Under the pieces are notes generated by a model. That model did not search any database, was not told the origin of the DNA, and saw only the letters and a list, made by a program, of their open reading frames with translations. A stretch of DNA of 64,000 bases. Source: Apiospora phragmitis (Eukaryota; Ascomycota; Sordariomycetes; Amphisphaeriales; Apiosporaceae). Shown piece after piece: positions 11,533-23,360 of this stretch. The DNA is taken from positions 4,092,001 through 4,156,000 of the forward strand of contig JAQQWL010000005.1 of assembly GCA_038363925.1 (NCBI GenBank). The letters are read 5' to 3'. How positions within the stretch are numbered: the stretch's first letter is position 1; the number at the start of each line of letters is the position of its first letter. The translations under genes and the position numbers were made by a program.

Positions 11533-14500
11533 TATTAAATAAGCTCTCGTACGTACGGTGGTTCCGGTTTTAATCGGGGTTCAATCGTTCTTATTCTATT
11601 ATTTATATCTATTTTTAATACGAGCTACGAGGGGCATTATATGCCCCTCTTAATAAAATAGGAAAGGGGTTCGTACGCGTAGGTACGTGGTACTTTTTTT
11701 AAAGTAATATAGAAAACCTTAATTCTTGCTATTCTAATACTGGCAGTTTTTGTTTTAATAATAAACTTAGGCAGCTCTCTTTTTTAAAACGAGTCTTCTT
11801 TCCGTAAAGGTCTCGTACGGATGGGTTATATTAATCCGGTATTCGGTGCCTGTTTAAGCCGTATAAGTAATATTATACCTTTTTAATATTAATTTAATTA
11901 AATAGCAGGTCCCTTAATAATAATAGTAATAAAAAAAATTATTATATATTAACGTATATTATTTTTTTATTATTAATTAGAAATAATAATAATAATAAAA
12001 ATAGTAATAATAATAAGGGCGTTATTATATATCGCGATACGTTATACCCCGTTATGGAAGAAGATATCTTTCCTTTTCTCTTCTCTTTTTACTCGCCGTG
12101 CGAGTTTAGTCTTTCGACGTACGCTTTTACGCGTACGGTTAACCTATTAATTAATATTAACTATTTAAAGGCTTTATTTAGAGATTTTTTAGTAAAGGCG
12201 TTTATAAGGTTATTTCGGCCGTCGACTTAATAAATCTTCGAAATCTCCCTTTTTTTATACGATTCTCGGAACGATATAATATCGATTATTAATCTTTTCT
12301 CGTTCATCGTTTTTAGTTTAATTAAATATTCGTTGAATAAATATCCTCGTTAATAAGCCGGTAATAAAACGTGGCGTTCGTTAGGTAAGTAGTACCTTAT
12401 TATGCGTCTTCCGGATCGAAATAGTTATACTCCTTTTCGTCGTTTTTTAGCTCCTCCTTTTTCCCTTCTTAATCTCGGACGAAATCCCTATATTTTTTTA
12501 AGTAGGGAGATCTTGTTTAACGTTATTATACGTTTAGAAGTATTAGATTATTATACGGGTTCGCTTTTCGGCTAGGTGGTTTATTAACTAATAGCCTTAT
12601 AGTAAATTCGGCAGGTTCTTTATTCGAACTGCCGGTTCCTATATAATAGCTTTAATTAAAAGGTATTAACGGGTCGCTAGCTACCTTCTTATTTTAGTGG
12701 TCGGCTATTATATAGTAATTTATTACCGTAAATTAGTCGGTTTTTCGCGTATAATTATTTATAAACTATCTATTAATTAAGTACGTATTTTTAACCGGGT
12801 ATCGATATAGTTCCTCCGTTAAGTATCGTTCCGATAATATTTAGTCCGCTATTATATTTAACGATACGCGAAGGTCCGAAAATAGCGTTTTATATATTAG
12901 CTTTTAATAAATAAGAACTAATAAAAGTTTCGGAACTCCTCGACAGGCTCTTACGACGGAGGTATAAAGAGCGATCTCTTTTTCGAATCCTTTTCCGAAG
13001 GCTCGTTATACGAGCTAGAGCTTATTTAGCAAGATTTCTAAGACCTCGATAAATTATTTCTCGGTATTCTTACTTTTTATTTATACGAAAAAAGTTATCG
13101 TTTAATCCGTAAAATATTATACGTAATTTATTATCGTATTAAAGTGCGAGTTTATTAAATAATATATTTCGTCCTATCTTTTTTTAAGTTCAATATAATT
13201 AAAATAAAATACTTCCGCACGGTCGGAAAAAATATTTAAGAAGATTATATAGTATTGATTTTTTAGTATATCTAGCCGTCGGCATATTTTAATAAATATC
13301 CGTACTTTATTATAAAAGATATCGTACGGCTTACCGGTATAGTTCTTTTCTTTTCTTTATACCTTCGAAAAGGTGATAACTTTATTTTAATTAATTTTAC
13401 CGTTATAAATAGCTCGGCTTAAAGGGATATCGTATTCCGTGACGTACACTAGACTAGATAATCGTGCCGTCTGGTCCGGCGGTATCGGAGTCGGAAAAGG
13501 AAAAAGGATAATATCTTGCGACGCTTAGGTGCTTAGGAATCCAGGGTTGGACGTCGGGCCTAGAGTGTTTAAAACTCCGGGATTAAACGTCGGTCTTAAA
13601 ATACCCTGTAGTGTCGCGGACAATTACTCCGTACGGAGATTAGGTGTCTTTCGCTTAGGCGGCGGTTATTCGACTATCTATTTTCGAAAAGAGTGTGGAA
13701 TATCCTCTTTTCGGGTTTCCGAAGTCGGTTCTGCCGGTCGGTCCTGTTGATGTTTAGGAGCGGCCGGTCGCACCAGGCTTACGAGCTTAGCCTTGAAGGA
13801 TCCGTTCGTTAATATATCGATTCCATATTTTTTAAAGTAATTAAAAAGCTCCTTTTAAAACGTACGGTTAATTTAACCGAACTAGTGCTCGGTTTATCCG
13901 TCGAACTCTATAATAAAGGACTTTTAAAAGGAGGTCCCCTTTATTTTTAATATATAGTATTCTAAGAAGTATCGTACGAAGTACGTCGTAAATTATTCGG
14001 GCAATATCTCCTCGGACTCGGAAAGTATCTCTAAGGGTTCGAGCTCTTAAAGATCGAGGTTGACGTTCTTTTTCTAAACTATTAAAGGGATCCCGGTATT
14101 TTGGGATACCTTTTTATACGTGAGTAGTTCGAGGTCTAAGGTCGTCGGTTTATCTAGGTTCGGTACGTCCGGGCTCGGTCTCGATTCGCCGACCGTGATT
14201 AACTCTATTTTAGCAGGGGTTATTATCTTATAGATCGTACGATAAGGTTATTTAAGTATATAATTATATATAGCCTAGCTGGTTTCGCGTATAATTTAAA
14301 ACCTAGTCTCCTCTTTATAATATATACTCGGGAAAAGGGGTTCCTCTTTATACGGTTAATTTAGTTCGGCTCTTCCTCCGAATCTCTAACGGGCGGAAAT
14401 TCTCGGGGCTCTTTAGCACGGTCGCCCTTATATCGATAGGGGCGTAAAACCGTCTCTTTACTCTTATTAATTTATAATCGCTATAAATAACTATTAATTA

Positions 14501-14708
14501 ATATTAAATAAGCTCTCGTACGTATAGTAATTCCGGTTTTAATCGGGGTTTAATCGTTTTTATTTTATTATTTATATCTATCTTTAATACGAGCTACGAG
14601 GAGTATTATATACCCCTCTTAATAAAATAAGAAAGGAGTTCGTACGCGTAGGTACGTAGCACCCCTTTTAAAGTAATATAGAAAACCTTAGTTCCTGCTG
14701 TTCTAATA
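11533..14708 (+). mobile_element. Full-length LTR element with 207-bp LTRs, nested in Gypsy
   Basis: LTRs at 11533-11739 and 14502-14708 are both 207 bp, nearly alike, and flanked by a perfect 5-bp target duplication GTTCT (11528-11532, 14709-14713). Removing the element rejoins the Gypsy pol sequence on both sides. The ~2.8 kb interior has no reverse transcriptase or integrase motif that I can read, so it is either non-autonomous or decayed beyond recognition. A GC-richer patch lies at 13430-13800. A third LTR copy is at 7342. Confidence 0.85.
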
Positions 14709-16219
14709 GTTCTTTTAATTTTTCGATTTATATAATCGCGATAAGTATTAACTCTCCTTTTAAAGGTTTCCGGGTGATCTCTAGGTCGTACTTATAATTA
14801 GCCCGAAATGGTAAGATACGCGTTATTTCGTTATCGGCGTTATTATATACGAATTACGTTATAAATAATAATATTACCTAATTATTTTATTCGTAATTAA
14901 TATAATAACGTAAGTATTATTTTAAGGTTTAATTTATTCGCTCGGTTTATTTATTTATTTAAAGGTAGTAGGCTGTAAATAGTTTATATTTTACGCCGAG
15001 TTACGTTATAAGCGATTTTTAAAACTTGACGGTAAATAGCTTATTTCGGTTAGAGATAATCGTTTCGGGTAATTTATATTAATTAACGATTATTCGTAAG
15101 AACGTATAAGCTAAGTTATTAATATTATTAAATTCTTTATATAGTAAGAAGTAAGTATATTTCGTGAACTTATCCGTAATTATTAAAATATTATTATAAT
15201 TAACCTTAGTTAAGGGTTTTTTTAATAAGGGTAGTTTAATTATAAAATCGAGTGCGATTATTTTTTATACTTTATTTAATAGTAGAATTAGTTATAATTC
15301 TCCGTATAGCCGGTGTTTATTAAATTTAGCTTTATTATAGAGGTTATATTTATTAATAACCTTAGTTACGGCTAACTTAAAGTTCTTGTAATCGAACTGC
15401 TTAATAATTCGTTTCTAAGTTTTAAATATTTTTTAATATTCATACGCGGGGTATTTATAAAATTCCTTAATAAGTCCTTTATAGTATTATTTAAAGATAT
15501 AGATCTTGCTTTAATAAAAAACGAGGTTATTTCGTTTCTCGAGTTAATCTTTAGTATAGTTAATAAGGTTCGAGGCCTGATTTAGTTATTAGAACTTAGA
15601 GATTTAATCGTTATTATATTATATAGAACTTATAATATTTAATTATCGTGACGGCGTAAGGTTATTATTTTAATTATAAGTTAGAATAGTTTATATCTTA
15701 GGCGGGACTTTCTCTTAATAGTTCGGTCGTCGGCTTAATATATCGACGCGACCGTTCTTACTACCCCTACGGTAGATAATAATAAGGTTAAATCTTAATA
15801 AGAATTTAAACTATTATATTTATTATTTATTTAATTTTTTAATAATAATAAATATTATAAGGTTTTTATAATTAGTATAAACTTTTATTAATTTTATTAT
15901 TCCGTTATAATAATATCTTTATTTTTTATATATTTTAATAATAGTTATTAATTTTTTATTATAAATTTAATAATTAAGCTCTAGTTTATTTAATTTTTTT
16001 TAAAAAAAATATTACAAGGTATAACTTTCCGTTATCGTTTTATTAATTTAATTACTCCTCGATCGTATAGTTCGATACGCAGGTTTCGATTTTAAATAAT
16101 TTAAAAAGGTTTATTACGCGAAGTATTAATTCGTTAAAGATTTACCCCTTAATATCGCGGAAGGCTTAGTCTTCCTTCTTTATTTATCGAAATAACTCGT
16201 CCTTTTTCGTTAAGTTCGT

Positions 16220-16347
16220 GTTACAGTGTGTGTGGACTAACCACTGCGCCATAAAGCAAAAGCTTCGGAAATGACTCTTCGGGTTATTTCTGTCTAATTC
16301 TACGCCTTAAGTGCTACCCCGCGGGGGACCAACCCGCCGATCGTAAT
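16220..16347. mobile_element. 128-bp unmutated insertion with 7-bp target duplication
   Basis: A GC-rich island in the AT-rich Gypsy RNase H region. AGTTCGT occurs on both sides (16213-16219 and 16348-16354). Removing the insert and one repeat restores the Gypsy frame exactly at PLTNLTKKDELFR. On the minus strand it contains TGGCGCAGTGGTTAG, like a tRNA A box, and further upstream GGTTGGTCCCC, loosely like a B box, but in the wrong order for a tRNA. The ends are GTTAC and GTAAT, a minimal inverted repeat. A SINE or a MITE are both possible. Confidence 0.7.
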
Positions 16348-16516
16348 AGTTCGTTAGAGGTATTACTATCCTATTAAATCCGGGGACGAATATCCGGTAA
16401 TAGTTAACTAGTCCTAAGAAAGATTTAATTTCTATAGCGTTTATAGGCGTAGGCTACTCTTTAATTATTAAAATTTTAAAAGGTTTTATTTAAATTTCTT
16501 TAAAGGATACTATATA

Positions 16517-19500
16517 AGCCAGCTAACGGTGCTACGGTCACCTTATATAACGGCGACCCTAAAAACTAATAATAATACTATATAATAATAATACGAATAA
16601 TTTAATTAAAAATTAATACAAAATCCTAAAAATACCGTTTCAGTCCCGAAACGCTTCTATAACACTCTTAATCTCAGATTTAGAGTTATATTCAATTATA
16701 ACGGCTTCCGGCGCCGACGATGAAGGAGTAACAGCCTAGGGTTCTAATATAACGCCATTTATCTCCCTCTTAATTACTATAGCATCTCGTATACGCGTAA
16801 ACTTTTAATTAAGGTTAAGTATTACTCTTTTCCTCTTTTTACCTCTTTCTTTTTCTAAATTACTTTTTAAAACTAACTTCTCGTGCTCCAATTAGCCGAT
16901 CTAGCCGTTTAAAATATTTAGACTCTTTTAGAGCTTCCGTAATAAAACCCGGCGCGTCGCGCTATTAAAAATAATAATATTATTATTAAGCGTATCCGCT
17001 AACTCTTTAATTTAACAGCTAATTATAAATATTAATAACGCTATAAAAGAGAATTATTTATCGAAAACGTCGAAGGGAGGCTTAAATAGTCCTGCCTCTA
17101 CCTGGTCTTTTATCCTCCGGTTCTGGCTATTAAAAGGCTTATTAATATTACAAGGGAATATATTAATTACGGCCTAACCGCTAATTATTATATACGGCCG
17201 AGAATTAAGGAGAGGACGGAAAAAATTATCGATAACTCGATTAAATTATTAAATAATCGAAAACAAACTTTATTATTTAAATCCACGAGGTCGAATTAAT
17301 TTAGCCGAACTTTTATCGAGGGGACATAGTTAAGGCGTTACGGTATAAATGATCCGATAGATGATCCGATGGTTATTAACGCCGGTCGCGCTGGACTCGC
17401 GTAGAGTCAGCACTACCCGCGTAGTAACGTCGCGGCGTATAATTAAGGACCTTAAACGCTTTAAACGCGTCCTAGTAGTGATAATAGATCGAAAAGAGGT
17501 ATCGGAGAAGCGATCGAATATTTAAAGAGATTAATTATTAGCTTAGCAGCCCTTAAAAAGATCCGTAAAGAGATTTTTTAAGTAATTAGGGAACTTCGCG
17601 TTAAAACGACCGAGTTACGATTATATCTCGACGACGACGATAACGCGCCGGTAACCCGCGGAGAATTACGAAAAATAGTCGGAGAAGCTATTATTTAAGT
17701 TATATAAGATCTTAAAGCTGTATAGATTAAGTTCTAGGCTTAAATTATATCCGCGCCGCGTAATAGCGAGCCCGCTGCCTAATAGCCGAAAGTTATTATT
17801 TTAGCGCGCCGAATATACGAAGTAATAATTAAAACCGTAAATTAATCGGATAATATTTAAAAAAAGAGGTTAATAAATATTATATAAAGTGTTAATACGG
17901 CGATTAAGAAAAGCGAGGCCGTTGCGGTAAAGAAATTATTTAATAATAATATTATTTTTATTTTTAAAAATAAAGCGAAGAAATATATAAAGAATAACGA
18001 ATAGGTTTTAAACGTTTTTAAGAGTAATATATAACTTGTTTATAAAGAGCTTATAATTATTACGAAAAGGATTTTAATAAAAAAGCTACGGGATATTAAT
18101 AACGAAGCCGCGTTATTACGTAATTTATGTGTAAATAAATATAATTTAAAAAAGATTTCGAAATATAAACGTAGTTTATTAAAAAATTTTAAAATACGTT
18201 ACGTTTTTTTTATTTTATATATAAATTCCGTTTAAGTTATAAAAAACTTATATAATAACGGTTTAATATGAGACGCGGAGATCTTTAATTACAAACCGTA
18301 TAATACTAGCCTCCGTATTTAATAATATTACCGTTATTATAGTTACGGTTACGTAGCGAAGTATTATTAGAAATAGTAGCGATACGGTTATTACTTTATA
18401 ATAATATATTCTAGAAGAGATTAAGAGTACTTTTAAAGAGGATCGCGAGGTAGGAAACGTTACGTTAATTACGGTAAGGAATATACAACGTGGGATCGTA
18501 GCTGCCCCGTAGTGATTTAATAGAGAAAACGTGTAAAGGAAGTTTATACTTACCGGCTACGCCAGTTCGAGGTCCGTAGTACCGGTAATAGCTCGGTAAG
18601 AACAAGGCGTTTATTATTACCGGCGACGCTTCTTATTAATAATAAAAAAGGGTATATAATAATTTTTTAAAAGAGGGGCTACTTACGGTTTAATTCGATA
18701 ACGAGTAGTTAAAGTAAAGAGATATGCTTGTAAAGCCGGTACGACGTTACCGCTTTTTTATTAGCGTAAGATATTATTATAATTTTATAATTATAAGTTT
18801 ATAAATAATATATTAAAACGTTACGATATTAAAAATAATAATAGTATTTATTTTAATTAATTAAAAAAATTATAATATATTAATATTATAAAAAGTATAA
18901 ATAAACCTTCGTATATAAACCGCGTATTACTTAAAAATAGTTAAGTATTAAATAATTTACGGCGAAAGTTAAGCGGTTATCTATATATATAAACGATTCG
19001 ATATTATTAAATTAAAAATTAAAGTAAGTTTTAATTAAACTATCGTTACGGTACCGATAGAAAATCGAGACCGTTTAATAATACAATTTATATATTCGCC
19101 GATCTAAGAAATTTCCTAGTAATAAAGCTCTTTACGCGATCTCGATACGGCTTTATACCCCGGACGATATTTATTCGTCGGAAATTTTAATATATACTAT
19201 CCGTTTTAAAAGGTATATAATAAGAAATTATATAAAGTAAATAACCTTTTTACTTTTACGAATCGATAAAATTTAAAACTAATTATGTTATATAAAGAAA
19301 TTACGAAATAATATTACGAATAAAGAGAGTTTATAATAAACCTAGCCTAGGTAATATGAAGAACGATAATTTTATATAAAAGAGACCTTAGCCTAGAAGG
19401 TTTTAATTATAGGGCGTAGGTTATCCGTATTGAATTAAAAACTAACTCGTTACGAAGTAATAAAGCGAAAATAAAGAGATAGAACTAAACGATATTAGAT

Positions 19501-22500
19501 AAAGAGTTAGCACGGGTGGAAGCCGGTATACGTTTAACCGATATTATCGAGCTAATAAACCCGGAAGAACTAAATTAAACTATTAATAATTTTATAAACA
19601 ACTTACGAAAAATTGCCGATATAATAGTATTAAAAAAACCCTTTATATTAATAAAAATACGCCTTAATAATTATTAAAAGTTTAAAAAGCGTAAACTATA
19701 ACGAAATAATAATACCGAGCTTATTTTACGGTATTTTCGTAATATATTTAAAATTAATATACCGAATCGAAAACGAACTTAGAAAGAATCGTTTAAAGGG
19801 CGAAAACGAAAAGCTAGCGTTACGTAGTCGCCGCTATTTTTACGATTTTAAAACACTTTAATCGCTCGAACGATAGGCTTAACTACGGAGCTGGATACTA
19901 TTATAAATAGCCGGTATTTTAAAATTAAAACGTTACGAGGGAGCTATTATCGAAACGCGAAGCTACGATAAGAAAGCTACGCTCTTTTCGGAAACGTTTT
20001 TCCTTATTTAAAGGCCGACCTTACGGACTTAAATAACGTAACGAGTTACGTTTTTAATTTTCCCTCGGTCGAAATAAAAATAATGGTTAAAGAGATAAAA
20101 GATATTATTAAATAAACGGGACCTTAAAAAGTTCTAAAAGAGGACCTTCTACTTACCGGCTTTTTTAAAACGTATAAAGAACCTTTTTTCCGGACGTTAG
20201 CCGGCTTAGCGACCGCGAGCTTCTAGCTTACTTATTTCCCTAAACGTTTCCGTACGGTAAAAATTATTATAATTTCTAAGCTAAATAAAATAATAGCCGA
20301 AAAGCAGATACCTAATAAATAAAAACTTATTTCATTACTTAATACGCTTGGGAAAGTAATAAAGACGGCTATAAACTAACGAATTATTAATATAACCGAA
20401 AAGTGCTCGCTTTTACCCGAAAATTAAATAAAGAACTAAACGCGACGATCTACCGAGCTTACTATTTAATTAATTACTAACGTTATTCGTATAATATAGA
20501 AATAAAAGGGTATCGCCTCCTTCTTTTAATTCGATATTAAAAACGTTTTTAATATAATAAACTACCGGAAATTAATCGCTATACTCTATAAAAAAGAATT
20601 ACCGGACTAAATTTGTTAATAAATCGAAAACTTTATTATAAATAAATTAGTCCGCCTTTATTTTAACGATAAATTATTAAAGAAGATTTAATTCCGTATT
20701 AATATTTCGTAAAGCTCTTTATTATTACCGATCTTTTTTATTTTTTATATCGCTATTTTATACGAGGAACTAAAAGCGTATAAATAGCTTATTATTATTA
20801 ATTTTATAAATAATATAAACCTTATTATTATAAAGCCGGATTACGCTACGAATTATTATAATTTAAAAAAGAGTTTAAAAAACTTATAACCGTTAGGTAC
20901 ATACGAAAAGAATAGAGTTCAAACTTAAAAAAAGCGAGCTTATTTATTTTATTCGAGCGTAAAAAGCTTATATATTATAAATACGACTCGGGAACGCTAT
21001 TATTTCGCCGGTAAACTTTACGAGATTCTTTAGCGTATGATTTTATTAAAAACTATAATAAAAAAATTATATTTTTAAAATTAAAATAAAAATAATAACC
21101 TAAATATTAGTTCTTATTAAGCTCGTAGTATTAATATAGGGATATTCGGTACGAAAAGCGAAAGAGCTCTATACGAAAATAATACGTAATATACTCGTAT
21201 ACGGAGCGTTAGTTTAGTATAAAGTGGCCGATACGGAAAAAAGGTTAGTCCGTAGCTTTATAATAGTTTAGAACTCTTGTCTTTAGACTATAATAAAGGT
21301 ATATAAAATAACCCTTTAATATTACTTAGAAATTAAAACAGTAGTTCCTCTTTTTAACCTTTATTTAATACGAGGGTAATTAGTTTCGAAATATATATAA
21401 AAATTATTAAAAAGTTATTAATAAAACCTTTATAATTTTATAACTAAGTAATAATTAATTAACGTTAATTAAATATTAATTAAACGGTTAAACGGTCGAA
21501 TAAGCGTTTTAAAAGAAATAAGAATAAAAATGGTTCTACGTCATTACTCCGACGCGAAGCCGCTACGAACTAGCTATAAAGTCGCCGCTAGACTAAGGAG
21601 CGTGCCGTTGTTATAACAATATACTTAAGCACGAAGCGTCGGTTTTAATATAAGCATATACCGGAAGAATAAGACTTAAATTATTCCTGTTTACCTATCG
21701 GGTTCTAGACGTTTTAACGCCGCTATATAATTATGATAAAAGGCGGGAAATAGCTGAACACTTAATTCTATACTATAAAAACTTTAAGGGAAACTAAGAG
21801 TAACTAGTAAAATAGCTAGTACTTAATTTATTATGAACTCGCCGCGATTTAGCGGCGCTTATTATAAAGAAGGATACGGCGAAGTTAATCGCTAAATAGC
21901 TTTTATAAACCGGTCGACTGCCGCTATATAAGCTAGTAATAGAGATGGGGGACTACCCGAACCTGGATAATCTCTTTAGGCCTTAAAGTAAGGGTTATTA
22001 GGCTAGTAAATAAGAACTAGTATAGTAATATCGAGCACGTAAGGTAGATTTTACGATATTAATAGCGTATATTTTTAGTCTAGCTTCGGCACGGTTTATT
22101 ATACAAAGAACTAAATAGATGTATCGAAAGCCTTCGGCTTACGGCGTACTATTAATAATAATAATAATATATACGGCCGAAAAATAAATCTTTTAACTAG
22201 TTCGTAATACCGGAAGAAGTTCTTTTTATTTATATTTATATTATTAAGCTCTATATAATATATGGTTATTTTTTAATAGTAAATATCCTTTAATATATTA
22301 AAAAGATTAAGATTTAAAGGTTATAATAAGTACAACAAATATACCGGAAGGAAAAGAAACTATATCTTATACTTTAAGCACGTTATAATAAAGTTCTCGC
22401 TTACGTGGCTAGCGTAGCTATCCAAGATAATAAGCCGCCACTAGTCCTCGTTTTTAAGCTTTATATAAGGGATGAAGACCTTATTTAGCCACACTAAGGC

Positions 22501-23358
22501 TAGCTCCTTATTAGTCTAGCCTTTAGGGGATGCCGTAAGAAACCTAATCCTCTATAATATCTGTTAACGAGTCCTCCTCTTCTAAAAACTATTACTACTA
22601 GACCTATTAACCTTTAAATATTATAAAAGGAGGTAAAGCTCAGCTTAAAGCGTTATTATATTCAACCGTAAAAACCTATTCTCGGTTAAAGGAGTTTATA
22701 ATTAATATTCTTTTTATTTTAATAAATTTAATAATTATTATATTTATTTCATAACCGAGCTAGTTACTAATTTCGTCGACGTTAAACCGAAACTCTAAAA
22801 GGATCGATTTTAAAATAAAATTATTAAGCCGCTCGAAAAACTCGATAATTTTTTTTACAGAAGTTACGTTAAGCTTTAAGAAATCTATCCTTTTAAAAAG
22901 AGTAATACCGATAAATAAATAACGAGTAATAAATTTTTTAACCTAATATTTACCGAGTATTATATTAATTTCGTTAGTTTAAAAAATTTATTAAACGAAT
23001 ATTCGGAAGATAACGTACGCCGGTAAATAGTTTAAATTATATTACGCAAGGTACTAACTTACGATCTAAGACTCTTCCGCTATTATTAAAGCCTGGAAGG
23101 ATTTATTCCGTTGTTTTATAGTTTTACGGCCGTGAATCCGAGCTTTTAAAGTTATTTTAAAGATATTATGCTTCTCGGCGGCTTGTTTTATTAACGAGCT
23201 ATTTATAACATTTTAAATCGCGCGTTATAATATTATTTAATTAACTATAAATTAAAAGCTGACTAGTTTATATACTGATTTATATGTGGTACTGTCAGGA
23301 GCTATCTAAATTTAGGGGTCGCCGTTGCATGGGGTGACCGTAGCACCGTTAGCTGGCT
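16517..23358 (-). mobile_element. Pot2/Fot1-like DNA transposon, copy B, split by a LINE
   Basis: Terminal inverted repeats of ~45 bp (AGCCAGCTAACGGTGCTACG...) lie at 16517 and 23358, each bordered by TA (16515-16516, 23359-23360), the target of Tc1/mariner-pogo elements. Subtracting the LINE and one 13-bp duplication leaves about 1.87 kb, the usual size of Pot2/Fot1 elements. The degraded DDE transposase reads leftwards from the right end. Its left flank is Gypsy pol but its right flank is a helicase gene, so the two flanks do not come from one interrupted sequence. Confidence 0.87.
17202..22167 (+). mobile_element. Tad1-like LINE, full insertion, RIP-degraded
   Basis: Flanked by a 13-bp direct repeat TATATACGGCCGA (17189-17201 and 22168-22180) and ending in a (TAA)n-type tail. 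Plus-strand remnants appear in LINE order: an endonuclease block GNFNIYYP near 19178 (GDFN.HHP type); reverse transcriptase ISLLNTLGKVIKTAI near 20320, RRSTELTI near 20435, FDIKNVFN near 20530, and a NFINNIN block near 20800 where FVDD is expected; then a C-terminal Cys/His motif near 21740 (ET..H-like block). The gag-like first ORF (17.2-18.8 kb) is too decayed to read. Copy A of the DNA transposon preserves the empty site at 9029-9041. Confidence 0.88.
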
Positions 23359-23360
23359 TA

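Larger units (their letters stand above)
10332..16514 (-). mobile_element. Ty3/Gypsy chromovirus remnant
   Basis: Reads leftwards. From right to left: the RT/RNase H linker IEIKSFLGLVNYYR near 16430; RNase H with a DASNYTIG-like block near 16050; an integrase zinc-binding region near 15400; the integrase core with NYDNILIITDKFTKYTYF and LPETIISNRNKLF near 15000-15200; then, beyond a nested element, a VFHISLLEP-like block near 11260 and a chromodomain-like end (TWEPRKHLANTAEELRR, partly degraded) near 11080. The 3' LTR is 10332-10995. gag, protease and most of RT are missing: the right edge is cut by Pot2-like copy B. The frame is broken by many RIP-type stops. A 207-bp-LTR element (11533-14708) and a 128-bp insert (16220-16347) interrupt it. 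Confidence 0.85.
7160..23360. mobile_element. RIP-mutated transposon block (~16 kb)
   Basis: Base composition changes abruptly to AT-rich near 7160 and back at 23360. Diverged copies inside differ mainly by C-to-T and G-to-A, and conserved coding motifs are broken by TAA/TAG where CAA, CAG or TGG is expected. That is the signature of repeat-induced point mutation in ascomycetes. No intact frame of useful length survives. Individual elements are listed separately. The block probably behaves as constitutive heterochromatin (inference). Confidence 0.9.

Noticed and set aside
13529..13750. 73-codon frame in the 207-bp-LTR element
   Set aside because: The only open frame in this AT-rich block, Gly/Val-rich with no conserved motif; more likely chance in a GC-richer patch.
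7762..23360. One giant transposon with long inverted arms
   Set aside because: The ~1.2-kb inverted arms are explained by two separate 1.9-kb Pot2-like copies in opposite orientation; a third terminal repeat at 16517 completes copy B.
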